Assembly: GCF_020866905.1 (NCBI RefSeq)
Contig: NZ_JAIVCC010000013.1
Location: forward strand, 186,001-250,000
Reading direction: 5' to 3'
Length of the DNA: 64,000 bases
Source: Salinimicrobium sediminilitoris
GTDB taxonomy: Bacteria > Bacteroidota > Bacteroidia > Flavobacteriales > Flavobacteriaceae
The translations under genes were made by a program, and so were the position numbers. How positions within the stretch are numbered: position 1 is the stretch's first letter; each line of letters opens with the position of its first letter. The notes below the pieces were generated by a model. That model ran no database searches and was not told where the DNA came from. It saw only the letters and a program-made list of their open reading frames with translations. This document shows positions 54,767 to 64,000 of the stretch, piece after piece.

Positions 54767-55258
54767 TTAGTAGCCCAATTTCCTGAAGAAAGACTCCACT
54801 TCCTCTTCAAAAAACTCCACGGGAATATTATGATCCAACCAGGGAACAAGGTGTAAGTGGATATCTGTTACAGGATTAAAATCTTCTGACAAAAAAGTGA
54901 GGGTGTCTGCAGGGGAAACAACATCATCCTTTTGGCCAATAACGATCTGCTTCAAATTATTGTAATTCTCTTGCGACGGAACATTTTGAGGGACAGACCG
55001 CTTCATCAATGCAGGATTGAACAAGAGCGCCGGGCGAGAAAGGGCATTTGAAACGTAGTATCCTGCGAAACCGCCCATGCTGCTGCCTATTACTGCATCG
55101 ATCTCCACATCTGTATGGAGATCAATGATGGTCTGTATCGCATCGGGATTATCATAATAATTAAGATCGGGCGCATAGACTTTTCCATACTTCTCTAAAA
55201 TGGCTTTTTTCTCGGGGCTTAGTTTACTGTCCAGGCCGTGTAGATATAAAATATTCAA
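54767..55258 (-). CDS. YqiA-like alpha/beta-hydrolase esterase
   Basis: A 163-residue minimal hydrolase of the YqiA/UPF0227 group. Y-L-H-G-L-D-S at 5-11 forms the oxyanion loop, and the nucleophile is Ser60 in G-S-S-M-G-G. An Asp and a His (about 121 and 147) are spaced as in the family, the latter in W-L-D-H-N-I-P. Family members hydrolyse short acyl esters. It stands alone on the minus strand. Confidence 0.8.
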   Translation of the reverse strand: MNILYLHGLDSKLSPEKKAILEKYGKVYAPDLNYYDNPDAIQTIIDLHTDVEIDAVIGSSMGGFAGYYVSNALSRPALLFNPALMKRSVPQNVPSQENYNNLKQIVIGQKDDVVSPADTLTFLSEDFNPVTDIHLHLVPWLDHNIPVEFFEEEVESFFRKLGY

Positions 55259-55432
55259 AATTCCGGGTTTTTAGGTTTAATAGTAATTCTCAATATACAA
55301 TATTCAGTATAAAATTTTCCTTTAGCTCAAGCCTTCTTCTAGTGGAAATCTTTTTTACCTTTCTATTATGGTCCAAAATACTTTTCCCGGTATTGAGATA
55401 ATTTCCGCTCCGGCCTCCCGTTCTGTACACCC

Positions 55433-55819
55433 CTACAATCCACAGGAACCATTGACCGAAACGGAATTATCATGACTTTTACTTAAAAATATCCTGCTGT
55501 ACCAAATGTAGCGTTCATGCAGGGAAAGTTTATAGACCGTTATATTCTCTATTCCCTGTTGAGCCAGGGCAGCCTTAAGCCGTATCTCCTCCTGGGTTTT
55601 GAGCACGGGAATAATAATTTCTTCGGAAAGATCCCCTTTCAAAAATGCCATTTTTGACACCTCTTCTTCCGCGGAAAAATAGAGCCGGGCCGGCCCTTCT
55701 TCAGAAATTACTCTTAATCCTGAAATTCCTCCCATGTCAAGATATGTTACCGAAGCTCCCCGCTCCAGGAAACATTCTGCCAAAAAATCCAGCAGTTGGT
55801 ATTTATTTGCATCTCCCAT
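55433..55819 (-). CDS. Small hypothetical protein with VSKM-FL motif
   Basis: A 128-residue protein with no signal peptide. The central part reads L-Y-F-S-A-E-E-E-V-S-K-M-A-F-L-K-G, sharing F-x-S-A-E-x-E-V-S-K-M-x-F-L with the degraded gene at 31958-32194. The copy of the dispersed dyad at 55641-55655 encodes K-M-A-F-L in frame. The last 15 residues (S-N-S-V-S-V-N-G-S-C-G-L) look like added tail. Function unknown; the family seems to be specific to this group of organisms. Confidence 0.55.
   Translation of the reverse strand: MGDANKYQLLDFLAECFLERGASVTYLDMGGISGLRVISEEGPARLYFSAEEEVSKMAFLKGDLSEEIIIPVLKTQEEIRLKAALAQQGIENITVYKLSLHERYIWYSRIFLSKSHDNSVSVNGSCGL
55641..55655 (+). repeat. Copy of dispersed dyad inside coding sequence
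   Basis: AAAAATGCCATTTTT flanked by TC and GACACC, giving a perfect 9-1-9 palindrome TCAAAAATG-C-CATTTTTGA. It encodes part of V-S-K-M-A-F-L in the gene on the minus strand. Confidence 0.75.
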
Positions 55820-56031
55820 AACCTCTTATTTGATACAAACATAAACCTGAATGGCGCCAAAAGGTGACGCCGGGGAAAATTCAGGGTTTTCAGAAAGGAA
55901 AATTGAGAATGAATGTTACAGTTCAAAAATGTCATTTACAGATATGAAACCCGTCAATAAAATAACATCTGGTTAACACCAAATATCCATAAATCTCTCT
56001 AATTTAAAGCATTAAATGTAAACCAATTAAG

Positions 56032-56577
56032 ATGAAAACTTTGACAAAAAACCTGGTCAGAACAGCTACTGTATTGTTAGTTCTGGTTCTGACAGCTTGT
56101 GGATCGGCCAAAAAAACAAGTGATGACCTCATTACCGATGCGTCACAGGAAAAGGCAATGATCGAGAGAGAACATCCTATGATGGCTGAATATTTTAATT
56201 CGGCTGAAGGATACGCTATTTTTCCCAATGTGGGGAAAGGAGCCTATATCATAGGCGGAGCCTCGGGTAACGGGGTTGTTTATGACAACGGAAATTTAAT
56301 TGGCTACGCCGATCTAAAGCAGGTGGATATAGGGCTGCAATTGGGAGGAAAAGCCTTCGTAGAGGTACTTTTCTTTGAAACCGAAGAAGCTCTTCAACGC
56401 TTTAAAGATGGCAGTTATGAAGTAAGTGCCAACGCCTCTGGCGTAATCCTCGACAAAGGATTTTCTGAAGATCTGGAATTCCAGGACGGGGTGGCAATTG
56501 TTACTGTTCCTAAAGGTGGCGCCATGGCAGGAATCTCTGTAGGTGGACAAAGATTTGAATATACCCCAATACAATAA
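56032..56577 (+). CDS. SYLF-domain lipoprotein (Ysc84-like, lipid-binding)
   Basis: A 181-residue lipoprotein with signal ending V-L-T-A-C. The SYLF domain spans about 45-178: G-Y-A-I-F-P-N-V-G-K-G-A-Y-I-I-G-G-A, G-L-Q-L-G-G-K-A-F-V-E-V-L-F-F and V-P-K-G-G-A-M-A-G-I-S-V-G-G-Q-R-F. SYLF domains bind phospholipids, especially phosphoinositides in eukaryotes; the bacterial role is unclear. It is a single-gene unit with its own terminator. Confidence 0.88.
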   Translation: MKTLTKNLVRTATVLLVLVLTACGSAKKTSDDLITDASQEKAMIEREHPMMAEYFNSAEGYAIFPNVGKGAYIIGGASGNGVVYDNGNLIGYADLKQVDIGLQLGGKAFVEVLFFETEEALQRFKDGSYEVSANASGVILDKGFSEDLEFQDGVAIVTVPKGGAMAGISVGGQRFEYTPIQ

Positions 56578-56593
56578 ATTATTCCAAATATTG

Positions 56594-56627
56594 AAAAGCA
56601 GTTTTCTTTGCGAAGGAAGCTGCTTTT
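56594..56627 (+). terminator. Terminator after the SYLF gene
   Basis: AAAAGCAG and CTGCTTTT pair, extended inward by TTTC/GAAG with mismatches, followed by six T from 56624. Confidence 0.75.
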
Positions 56628-56738
56628 TTATTTTGTCAAAAGTTGCTTTGTGTTTCGTCCCTGAAACATAGCATTATCTTTCTGCTGAATTTGTATGGGA
56701 AGTTATTTCCCGGCCTACACAGTATCGCTGCTAATTGA

Positions 56739-57626
56739 CTATTTTACTTTCGTCCTGAGTTTCTCCACAGGAATCTCCCCGCTCTCTATCATTTTATTGG
56801 TGTGCTCATATCCAGCCCGAATAATTTCTTCGATTTTTGCGAAATCAAGCAAAGTATAATTTTGCATTTGCGGCGGATCAATTAAAAAATCGCACAGATC
56901 CATTTCAGGTTTTGAATTCTGGGTAATCCCGAGATTTATAGCACGTTCCATAATACTTCGCGGCCCCGGAAAACTATCTTTTTGACCCGGAAAATTAACA
57001 TGGGAACCTATAAGGTATTTGCATTTTTCCCTGATAGCCGAAGCCGGAAGGTTGCAGAAAAGTCCGCCATCTACGAAATTGGTCTTCTCCAGCACAATAG
57101 GTGCAAAAAACCCCGGAACGGAGCAACTGGCGACAATATAATCAAAGAGAGGGCCGCTGCTACGCATTTCGCCACAGGCATTATTGAGGTTGGAAAGTGC
57201 GAGATAGAACGGCTTTTTTAGACCCGAGAAATCATCTTTGGCGATATACCTCTGGAGTGCCACTTTCATCTTTTCCAGTTTGTAGAGCCCGGTGCGTCTC
57301 CATGAAAAGCCGGTCATCTTTGAAAAAGTCTCTTCAGTAAGGATCTTTTTTATACCTCCGGGAGAATATCCTGCAGCATATAGAGATCCCACAACTGCGC
57401 CCATGCTGGTGCCCGAGATTATCTGCGGCTCAATCCCGTGTTCATGCAGCGCCTGCAGCACCCCCACGTGAGCATACCCGCGGGCACTGCCACCACTAAG
57501 GCTAATGCCTACTTTATACTCGTGCTTTTTTCTAAAACGGAAGATATCCGGAAGGTTCAATTTATTATATTTTACCTGGTTACAGGGTGTGCAAGATACC
57601 ATTTCAACAGCAATTTCACTATTCAC
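56739..57626 (-). CDS. Patatin-like phospholipase
   Basis: A 295-residue patatin fold: oxyanion loop G-G-S-A-R-G at about 45-50, nucleophile Ser74 in G-T-S-M-G, and catalytic Asp in F-V-D-G-G-L-F-C-N. The N-terminal 35 residues lack a signal peptide and contain a C-T-P-C pair; a later start cannot be ruled out. It differs in length and neighbours from the CBASS effector at 12860, and no CD-NTase is near, so a housekeeping or lipid-turnover role is more likely than defence. It stands alone. Confidence 0.85.
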   Translation of the reverse strand: MNSEIAVEMVSCTPCNQVKYNKLNLPDIFRFRKKHEYKVGISLSGGSARGYAHVGVLQALHEHGIEPQIISGTSMGAVVGSLYAAGYSPGGIKKILTEETFSKMTGFSWRRTGLYKLEKMKVALQRYIAKDDFSGLKKPFYLALSNLNNACGEMRSSGPLFDYIVASCSVPGFFAPIVLEKTNFVDGGLFCNLPASAIREKCKYLIGSHVNFPGQKDSFPGPRSIMERAINLGITQNSKPEMDLCDFLIDPPQMQNYTLLDFAKIEEIIRAGYEHTNKMIESGEIPVEKLRTKVK

Positions 57627-57881
57627 CCCAGTTCAAAAAAAAATCTTCAGAAATTACTGTGCTTAATGGTGATTACACAGGAGAATTCACGGCGTAGCTT
57701 TACCCAAAGAAGGATTCATCAAAGTACTTCAGAAAATGAATATCATCATAGAGAACTGTAACCAAAACCTTACCCAGGCTAAACCATCCATAAATCGGCT
57801 TAATCTAATAAATCAACTTGAAGTGTTTTAGTTGTAACTGTATATTCTATAATTTTTTGAATAAGCCCCGGAATACCTTCC
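57627..57881. other. Intergenic region with possible decayed gene
   Basis: On the minus strand a roughly 45-codon open frame ends at 57800 and contains V-S-K-M-T-F-L-E-G-I-P-G-L. It has no convincing start, so no gene is called; it may be another relative of the family at 55433. Confidence 0.35.
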
Positions 57882-57896
57882 AAAAATGTCATTTTT
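57882..57896 (+). repeat. Copy of dispersed dyad
   Basis: AAAAATGTCATTTTT followed by GAGACC, same orientation as the other copies. Intergenic, upstream of the efflux operon. Confidence 0.7.
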
Positions 57897-58226
57897 GAGA
57901 CCTTTTTATCCCGGTTGCCTATATGCGAAAAATCTGTAACTTTAAAACCCTTCGATCTTTAAGGGTTTGAAGATGAAGTTCAACTTAAACATCAATTTTA
58001 ACTGAAGCCGGAATTCACATATTTCACTCTTCCCTCAAGAACTTACCTCTTTGAGAGCTCCAGGCTGCTCCTTGGTCTCGGCGCTTTTATTCTTATTTCC
58101 TGCACTCCCAGGCTCGCACCGCAGGAAGCTCCTATCCCCGAACCTGAGGAATTTTCAACCCCGGGCGCCACTCCCCTTCCCGATGAATGGTGGACGAGCT
58201 TTGAGGATCCTATCCTTGATTCCCTG

Positions 58227-59420
58227 GTGGAACAGGGCTTGCAGGAGAATCTTATGCTGGCCGGAAACTGGCAGGAATACCAGGCTGCCCTAGCTGTTGT
58301 GAAAAGGGAAAAATCTTTACTTTTTCCTCAGGTAGATGCCTTTGCGGGAGTCTCAAAAGACGGACGGCCAACAATTTTCTCCCGGGACATGAGATTAGAG
58401 ACCGGTCTTGCTGCCTCCTATGAGATAGATCTCTGGGGCCGCATTCGTGCCGGAATACAAGCAGAAAAATATACTTCTGAAGCTATTTTACGCGACTATC
58501 AAACCGCTGCGATGACAATTTCGGCCGAGATCACTAACACCTGGTATGAGCTTCTCACTGCCCGAAGACAGCTGGCGCTTATTGAGGAACAAATCCAAAC
58601 CAATGAAGATATTGTAAAATTGATCCGCGCCCGATTTGCCGGCGGACAAATACGTGCTGTTGACATTTTGAGGCAGGAACAGCTGCTGGAAAGCACACGC
58701 GATCTAAGGATCTTTTACGAAACTAATCTTGAAGTACTGGAGAACCGGTTGGCAGTACTGCTGGGGCGCCCGCCACAGAACATAGAAGATTTTCGATCTG
58801 GCGTTCTACCTTCAATGCCTCCGCTACCTGATACCGGTTTACCTCTGGAACTAATTCGTCGCAGGCCCGATCTGCAAAGGGCTTATAATCTTGTATTGGC
58901 AGCCGACCGGGAAATGGCATATGCGGTAAGGAGTAAATTTCCCATTATTTCCCTCGACGCAACCGGGAGTTTTAATTCTTCGGAAGTAAGCAACCTGTTC
59001 GAGAACTGGACCTACAGTTTGGCCGGTAATTTAGTGGCACCACTTATTTACGGTAAAAGACTTTCAGCAGAAGTAGATCGTGCTGAAGCAGTAAAGAATC
59101 AACGACTTTTTGAATATGGACAGGCAGTTCTTACAGCTTTTGAGGAAGTCGAGTACGCACTTCTTCAGGAAAAAAAACAACTTGAAAGGCTGGAGGTACT
59201 TGAAAGAAGAATTGAGCTTTCGAATAAAACTTCCCGGCAACTTAGAATTGAATTCCTCAACGGGTTGAGCCCATACCTGGATGTACTGCTGGCGCTTGAT
59301 GAGCAACAGCAACTGGAAAGGGAAATAATTGAGGCGCAGCAGGTGTTGCTGGAGATAAGAATAGGCCTGTACAGGGCCCTGGCAGGTGCCTTTGATATCC
59401 AACGAGAAACCAGCCTTTAA
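58227..59420 (+). CDS. RND efflux outer-membrane factor (TolC/NodT family lipoprotein)
   Basis: Visible coding from GTG 58227 gives 397 residues, but the same frame is open upstream to 58002. There it reads R-L-L-L-G-L-G-A-F-I-L-I-S-C-T-P-R-L-A-P, a lipoprotein signal with lipobox Cys, then E-W-W-T-S-F-E-D-P, typical of NodT-type factors. No ATG, GTG or TTG precedes it in frame, so the true 5' end is damaged or uses CTG. The body has the OEP repeats: A-S-Y-E-I-D-L-W-G-R-I, R-R-R-P-D-L-Q-R-A and coiled-coil hairpins. It forms the outer-membrane channel of the tripartite pump encoded by the next two genes; the adaptor starts 10 bp downstream. Confidence 0.85.
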   Translation: MEQGLQENLMLAGNWQEYQAALAVVKREKSLLFPQVDAFAGVSKDGRPTIFSRDMRLETGLAASYEIDLWGRIRAGIQAEKYTSEAILRDYQTAAMTISAEITNTWYELLTARRQLALIEEQIQTNEDIVKLIRARFAGGQIRAVDILRQEQLLESTRDLRIFYETNLEVLENRLAVLLGRPPQNIEDFRSGVLPSMPPLPDTGLPLELIRRRPDLQRAYNLVLAADREMAYAVRSKFPIISLDATGSFNSSEVSNLFENWTYSLAGNLVAPLIYGKRLSAEVDRAEAVKNQRLFEYGQAVLTAFEEVEYALLQEKKQLERLEVLERRIELSNKTSRQLRIEFLNGLSPYLDVLLALDEQQQLEREIIEAQQVLLEIRIGLYRALAGAFDIQRETSL

Positions 59421-59430
59421 ATGTAAAAAC

Positions 59431-60636
59431 ATGAGTACAAAGAAGATCATTCTTATTTGCATAGGCATTATTGTTTTGGCAATAGTGGTGACCTCTTTTA
59501 TTTTTATGAGTGAACCCACGGCCCAAAAAGAGGGAGCTACAAGAGAAATGGCCATGTTGGTAAATGTGACAGAAGCAGAAGAAGGCAATTTTGCGCCTTT
59601 GCTGGTTGCTACGGGCACAGTGGAACCTGTAGAAGATGTGATCATTAGTGCCCGTGTAGGTGGGGAAGTAGTGCGTCGTGCCCCTGCTTTTGTGCCCGGG
59701 GGATTTGTAAAGAAAGGGGAAGTGCTCCTGCAAATAGACCCTGCAGACTATCGGAACAACCTTGAACTGCGACAAAGTGAACTATTACAGGCACAAACGG
59801 AACTTGATGTGGAAATGGGACGCCAGGAAGTGGCACAACAGGATCTTGAACTGGTGGGAGGTCAAACTTTGACGCAGCAGGAAAAATCCCTGGTGTTGCG
59901 GCAACCTCAGCTCAACGCGGTAAGGGCGAGGATAAAGGCTGCACAGGCAGCTGTAGATCAAGCCCGCCTGGATCTGGATCGTAGTACCATTCGTGCTCCT
60001 TTTGATGCTCATATTATCACACAAAATGTGACCACCGGCTCACAGGTTGCTCCCGGTGAAGATCTGGGCCGAATTGTAGGTACCGAGCAATATAGAGTGA
60101 TCCTGAGTCTGCCGGTTTCCCGTTTGCGCTGGCTAACATTTCCCGATTCAGAACATAAAAAAGGATCTCCCGTTCAAATTAGGAACACTGCAGCCTGGCC
60201 ACCCGACACCTACCGTACTGGATATCTTGCCAGCCAGGTGGGAGCTCTAGACAATCAAACCCGACAGGCGAGAATTCTGGTGGAAGTGCCGGATCCTCTT
60301 GCCCAGGACACAGCTGCAGGGAAACCCGAGCTCATCATTGGCACCTTTGTGGAAACTTTGGTGGAAGGAAATGAGATATCGAACGTGGTACGGCTTAACA
60401 GGGATTACCTGCGCGATAATAATAAAGTGTGGGTCATGATGGATGGAAAACTCAGCATAAAAGAAGTGGAAGTTTTATTAACCGATAACCAGTACGCATA
60501 TATAAGCAAGGGGCTGCAAGGGGGAGAAAAGATTATCACCACCAACCTGAGTACGGTAGCCGAAGGAATAGCCTTACGTACAGAGAAAGATACTACTGCG
60601 CAAAAGAAAGGAAGCGAAAAGGATAGCATAGAGTAA
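59431..60636 (+). CDS. RND efflux periplasmic adaptor (membrane fusion protein)
   Basis: A 401-residue adaptor; ATG 59431 starts [10 protein letters not shown] and a membrane anchor ([13 protein letters not shown]). The barrel-sandwich hybrid domain has [11 protein letters not shown] and later [11 protein letters not shown] (the two lipoyl halves), with a long coiled-coil hairpin between them (about 105-180). It joins the pump at 60636 to the outer-membrane factor. Its stop overlaps the pump ATG by one base. Confidence 0.93.
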   Translation: MSTKKIILICIGIIVLAIVVTSFIFMSEPTAQKEGATREMAMLVNVTEAEEGNFAPLLVATGTVEPVEDVIISARVGGEVVRRAPAFVPGGFVKKGEVLLQIDPADYRNNLELRQSELLQAQTELDVEMGRQEVAQQDLELVGGQTLTQQEKSLVLRQPQLNAVRARIKAAQAAVDQARLDLDRSTIRAPFDAHIITQNVTTGSQVAPGEDLGRIVGTEQYRVILSLPVSRLRWLTFPDSEHKKGSPVQIRNTAAWPPDTYRTGYLASQVGALDNQTRQARILVEVPDPLAQDTAAGKPELIIGTFVETLVEGNEISNVVRLNRDYLRDNNKVWVMMDGKLSIKEVEVLLTDNQYAYISKGLQGGEKIITTNLSTVAEGIALRTEKDTTAQKKGSEKDSIE

Positions 60637-63600
60637 TGGCCGAAAAAGAGTCAAATACCAGGAAGGAAGGAGTCATTGCATATATGGCGCGCAATTCTAT
60701 TGCTGCTAATTTAATGATGGTCCTGCTCATAGCCGGTGGTATCTGGACCATGCTACAGATCCAGAAAGAAGTTTTTCCTCAGTTTCAGTTAGATTATGTC
60801 AATGTAAATGTACAGTATCCGGGAGCTGCTCCTGCCGAAGTGGAGCAGGGAATCCTGTTACCGGTTGAAGAGGCTATTCGCGGGATACAGGGGATAAAGG
60901 AGATCGTTTCTACCGCCAGGGAAGGTTCGGGGGAAATTGCCATTGAACTCATAGCGGGCGCCAACCGAATGAAAGCTTTTCAGGATATTGATCAGGCCGT
61001 AAGCAGGATTCGCACCTTTCCCGATGATATTGAACAGCCCCAGGTAAGCCTTCAGTTGCAGCAGCAGGATGTGATGGAAATAAGCCTGTATGGACAGGTG
61101 GATATCTGGACCCTGCGTCAACTTGGAGAACAACTTCGGAATATCCTGCTTAGCAATTCGGAGATCACCCAGGTAGATCTGGGGAATGTGCCCGATTATT
61201 TTACACATATAGAAATCCCCCGAAATAACCTGCGGAAATATAACCTTACCCTGAACGAAGTAGCCCGAATCGTAGCTGAATCAAGCGAAGATGTGCCGGC
61301 CGGAGCCGTGGAAACCGCATCGGGAGAGATCCTGCTCAGGATGAAAGAGAGGAAACAATGGGCAGAAGAATTCAGGAGGATTGCAATTATCAATTCCAAT
61401 TCAGGAGCAAAGGTAACCCTGGGTGAAATAGCTACAGTAACCGATGGTTTTGAAGAATCAGGCTTTCACGGACAGTTTAATCGGCAGCCGGCAGTGAGCC
61501 TGGAGATCTTTAGGGTCGGAGACCAGTCTCCCCTCGTTATTGCCGAGACGGTACAGGAAATACTGGATGACTTTAGGTTGCCGCCGGGAGTAAGTTACCG
61601 CATAGACAGCAACCGCGCCGAAGACTTTAGTGATCGGCTGTCCCTGCTAACAGAAAACGGCTTAATGGCAATAGGCATAGTTTTGATCATCCTCACCCTG
61701 TTCCTTGAATACCGACTGGCGTTTTGGGTGATGATGGGGATGACCATCTCCTTTATAGGGGGAATAATTTTTCTTCCACTGGTGGGCGTAAGTATCAACA
61801 TGATCTCTATGTTCGGATTCCTCGTGGTGCTTGGTATCGTAGTCGATGATGCCATTGTAGTAGGAGAAAACGTATATGAATATCGTAAGAAAGGCCTCAA
61901 ACCCATGCAGGCCGCCATTGCCGGAACCAAAGATGTTTCCAGACCTGTGGTCTTTAGTATAGCAACCACCATTATCGCATTTGTACCGCTGTTACTTTTG
62001 CCGGGGGAAACAGGGAAATTCTGGTGGCCTTTACCCGTAGTGGTGATCGTGATCCTTGCAGTTTCCCTGCTGGAAGCCCTGTTCATCCTCCCCTCCCATC
62101 TTGGCCATCTTAAAGAGAAAAAGCCAAAAGGTCTGGCCCTCAAACTGGAAAAATGGCAGCAAAAATTTGCTGATGCTTTTGACAGATTTATACAGAATTA
62201 TTACCGGCCGCTTCTCGACAAATCCCTCAAGTATCGCTATATAACCCTTACCGCAGCCATTGCACTTTTAATTATGGTGGGCGGCTATGGCTACAGCGAC
62301 CATATGGGAATGATCATGATGCCCGAAGTAGCTGCCGATGAAATCGAAGCCGGGGTGCGCCTGCCCGAAGGCACCACTACCCCACAAGCCGCGAAAGTAG
62401 CCGAAGAGATCACCAACTCTACCTTTGAAATGTTTGAAAAGCACAACCTTTTTGAAGCTGCCGAAGGGGTGAAAACCAATGTGAGAGGACAAAACTTTAT
62501 TGATGTGGAGATCGTGATGAAACCACCCGATGAACGGGAAATGACTGCCAGGGAGGTAATCGAATTATGGCGGGATAATATTGGTGAAATTGAAGGTGTA
62601 GACCAGATAACATTTGAAGCCGAGCGCGGCCCCGGCGGCTATCAACAGGCAATAAGTGTTGATCTTAGCCACACCAATATTGAGGTGCTGGAAAAAGCCA
62701 GTACGGCATTTTCCCAAAGACTTGAGGCTTTTGAAAATACCCGCGACATTAATGACAACTATAATAAAGGAAAGCAGCAATTCGATTTCAAGCTCCTTCC
62801 ACAGGGGCGAAATCTTGGCCTCACCTCCAACGAGGTTGGGCGGCAGGTAAGGGATGCTTTTTATGGAGCTTTGGCCATGAGGCAAATGCGGGCCACAAAC
62901 GAGATCGAGGTGAGGGTAAAACTGCCCCTGGAGGAGAGACGAAATATTCAAAACCTGGAGAATTTTCTAATAAGAACCTCGCAAGGAGTGGAGGTGCCTT
63001 TGATGGATGTGGTAGAGATAGAAAAAGATGAGGCTTTTAGCAGCATCAACAGGCGCGACGGCCGCCGGGTGGTGAACGTAGGCCTGGATGTAGAACCCGC
63101 CAATACTGTAGGACAGGTGCTTGCAGCGATCCAGAATGAAGTACTGCCACTATTGCGGGCCGATTACCCGGGGCTTACCTGGACCTTTGAAGGTAGCCAG
63201 GCCGATATGCGCGAGTCAACAGACACCCTTTGGGACACCTTTTCCATGGCCATGTTGATCATATATGTGCTACTGGCAATAGCCTTTAGCAGCTATGCCC
63301 AGCCGCTTATTGTGATGGCAGCTATCCCTTTTGGGATCGTAGGTGCAGTGATAGGACATATCCTTTTGGGTTACGATCTTTCCCTGGTGAGCCTAATGGG
63401 GGTGATCGCCCTCACGGGCGTAGTGGTGAATGACAGCCTTATCATGATTGATTATGCCAATAAAAAGCGGAAGAACAGTTCCATTTATGAAGCCATTCAC
63501 GAAGCAGGTCTCCGCCGTTTCAGGCCAATAATACTTACTACGCTTACCACTTTTGGAGGTTTGACTCCTATTATTCTTGAAAATTCAAGCCAGGCTTATT

Positions 63601-63761
63601 ATCTTATTCCCATGGCTATCTCGCTTGGCTTTGGGATCGTTTTTGCCACTTCCATTATCCTGTTAATTGTGCCCTGTCTTTATCTCATTCTGGAAGATGT
63701 GAAAATGTACATCCAGCATCGACGTACCGTGCCGCGAAAACTTTCTTCGGAAGAGGCTTAG
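60636..63761 (+). CDS. RND-family efflux pump (AcrB/MdtB-type permease)
   Basis: A 1041-residue proton-driven transporter with 12 predicted membrane helices and two large periplasmic loops. The N-terminus [18 protein letters not shown] and [10 protein letters not shown] are typical. The helix-4 proton-relay motif [14 protein letters not shown] is present. The substrate class cannot be stated from sequence; the group includes HAE1 drug pumps. ATG 60636 overlaps the adaptor stop, giving a three-gene operon with the outer-membrane factor. Confidence 0.95.
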   Translation: MAEKESNTRKEGVIAYMARNSIAANLMMVLLIAGGIWTMLQIQKEVFPQFQLDYVNVNVQYPGAAPAEVEQGILLPVEEAIRGIQGIKEIVSTAREGSGEIAIELIAGANRMKAFQDIDQAVSRIRTFPDDIEQPQVSLQLQQQDVMEISLYGQVDIWTLRQLGEQLRNILLSNSEITQVDLGNVPDYFTHIEIPRNNLRKYNLTLNEVARIVAESSEDVPAGAVETASGEILLRMKERKQWAEEFRRIAIINSNSGAKVTLGEIATVTDGFEESGFHGQFNRQPAVSLEIFRVGDQSPLVIAETVQEILDDFRLPPGVSYRIDSNRAEDFSDRLSLLTENGLMAIGIVLIILTLFLEYRLAFWVMMGMTISFIGGIIFLPLVGVSINMISMFGFLVVLGIVVDDAIVVGENVYEYRKKGLKPMQAAIAGTKDVSRPVVFSIATTIIAFVPLLLLPGETGKFWWPLPVVVIVILAVSLLEALFILPSHLGHLKEKKPKGLALKLEKWQQKFADAFDRFIQNYYRPLLDKSLKYRYITLTAAIALLIMVGGYGYSDHMGMIMMPEVAADEIEAGVRLPEGTTTPQAAKVAEEITNSTFEMFEKHNLFEAAEGVKTNVRGQNFIDVEIVMKPPDEREMTAREVIELWRDNIGEIEGVDQITFEAERGPGGYQQAISVDLSHTNIEVLEKASTAFSQRLEAFENTRDINDNYNKGKQQFDFKLLPQGRNLGLTSNEVGRQVRDAFYGALAMRQMRATNEIEVRVKLPLEERRNIQNLENFLIRTSQGVEVPLMDVVEIEKDEAFSSINRRDGRRVVNVGLDVEPANTVGQVLAAIQNEVLPLLRADYPGLTWTFEGSQADMRESTDTLWDTFSMAMLIIYVLLAIAFSSYAQPLIVMAAIPFGIVGAVIGHILLGYDLSLVSLMGVIALTGVVVNDSLIMIDYANKKRKNSSIYEAIHEAGLRRFRPIILTTLTTFGGLTPIILENSSQAYYLIPMAISLGFGIVFATSIILLIVPCLYLILEDVKMYIQHRRTVPRKLSSEEA

Positions 63762-63860
63762 CCGTCCTGGAAATCTAAAAGCTTCCTTAACACCTTCAGT
63801 AGCTTATTTGATTTTTCTTATCTTTATATCTTCCTGAAAAATTCCGAAGAAAAGCAGATC

Positions 63861-63875
63861 AAAAATGCCATTTTC
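63861..63875 (+). repeat. Copy of dispersed dyad
   Basis: AAAAATGCCATTTTC followed by GGCACC, intergenic after the efflux operon, one mismatch in the right arm. Confidence 0.55.
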
Positions 63876-63910
63876 GGCACCTTATTTAGCAGAACCTTCA
63901 GCTGAGAATC

Positions 63911-64000
63911 ATGACAGAAACCTTCCCCGAAAACCCCATTTTTAAAAGAAATATTCTAATACTCTTCAGCTTAATCTTTGTTTTTCAGCTATTGGCTTCT
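63911..64000 (+). CDS. Start of a membrane protein gene, cut by the window end
   Basis: The first 30 codons only: M-T-E-T-F-P-E-N-P-I-F-K-R-N, then a hydrophobic helix (I-L-I-L-F-S-L-I-F-V-F-Q-L-L-A). The charged N-terminus followed by one helix fits a membrane-anchored protein such as a sensor kinase, but nothing more can be said. The dyad copy lies 36 bp upstream of the ATG. Confidence 0.45.
   Translation, partial: MTETFPENPIFKRNILILFSLIFVFQLLAS

Noticed and set aside
56739-57626. Second patatin as part of another CBASS
   Set aside because: No nucleotidyltransferase, E2 or other signalling gene is adjacent.

Overview
The window reads as chromosomal DNA of a marine-type Flavobacteriaceae (Bacteroidota), probably near Gramella/Salegentibacter. 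The grounds are the A-rich ribosome-binding regions, a TAnnTTTG-type promoter, LytTR and LytS-like regulators, a TonB-plug/CarboxypepD-reg segment inside an alpha-2-macroglobulin, SYLF, PepSY-like, DUF2490 and SdiA-regulated proteins, and moderate-to-low GC. The genus is inference. No rRNA, tRNA, CRISPR array, insertion sequence or integrase was recognised.

Layout. 1-2900: 3' end of a DUF2779 gene, a DUF1643 (uracil-DNA-glycosylase-like) gene, a lipoprotein and a Cys-rich microprotein. 3000-14700: a compact defence island, all on the + strand. It holds a type I restriction-modification operon hsdM-hsdS-hsdR. Between hsdS and hsdR lie an AbiF/AbiD-type HEPN gene preceded by a probable stand-alone structured ncRNA, and a PD-(D/E)XK nuclease gene. 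A CBASS operon follows (CD-NTase, E2-like protein, patatin phospholipase), then a second UDG-like gene and a GIY-YIG remnant. 15200-19000: LytS-like propeller kinase and LytTR regulator, bracketed by 7-bp tandem repeats. 19168-28800: a 2147-residue alpha-2-macroglobulin, a methyltransferase, an aldehyde dehydrogenase and a 48-bp ghost of a second alpha-2-macroglobulin C-terminus. 28800-33300: MntA-HepT toxin-antitoxin pair, deoxyribonucleotidase, AAA ATPase and two broken genes. 33600-38900: PepSY-like proteins around an OmpR-type two-component system, then envelope proteins. 39000-52600: MscS, universal stress protein, S9 peptidase, ThuA-like protein, KatG, phosphoribosyltransferase, SDR and PEP synthase. 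53000-57600: lipoproteins, a YqiA-like esterase, SYLF and a patatin. 58000-64000: an RND efflux operon (outer-membrane factor, adaptor, pump) and the start of one more gene.

The strongest candidate for a little-described system is the AbiF locus. A Bacteroidota-like promoter, a roughly 105-nt RNA with a 12-bp bulged stem and an intrinsic terminator sit immediately upstream of an Abi_2 protein with an intact RxxxxH motif. This is the layout expected of an RNA-antitoxin/HEPN-toxin system, here embedded in a restriction operon.

Two recurrent DNA signals stand out. A 16-bp FNR-like dyad (AATGAY-N4-RTCATT) lies 45-61 bp upstream of three stress/metabolic transcription units: Usp, phosphoribosyltransferase-SDR, and membrane protein-PEP synthase. 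A 15-19-bp dyad (TCAAAAATGNCATTTTTGA) recurs in one orientation across 36 kb, including inside coding sequence.
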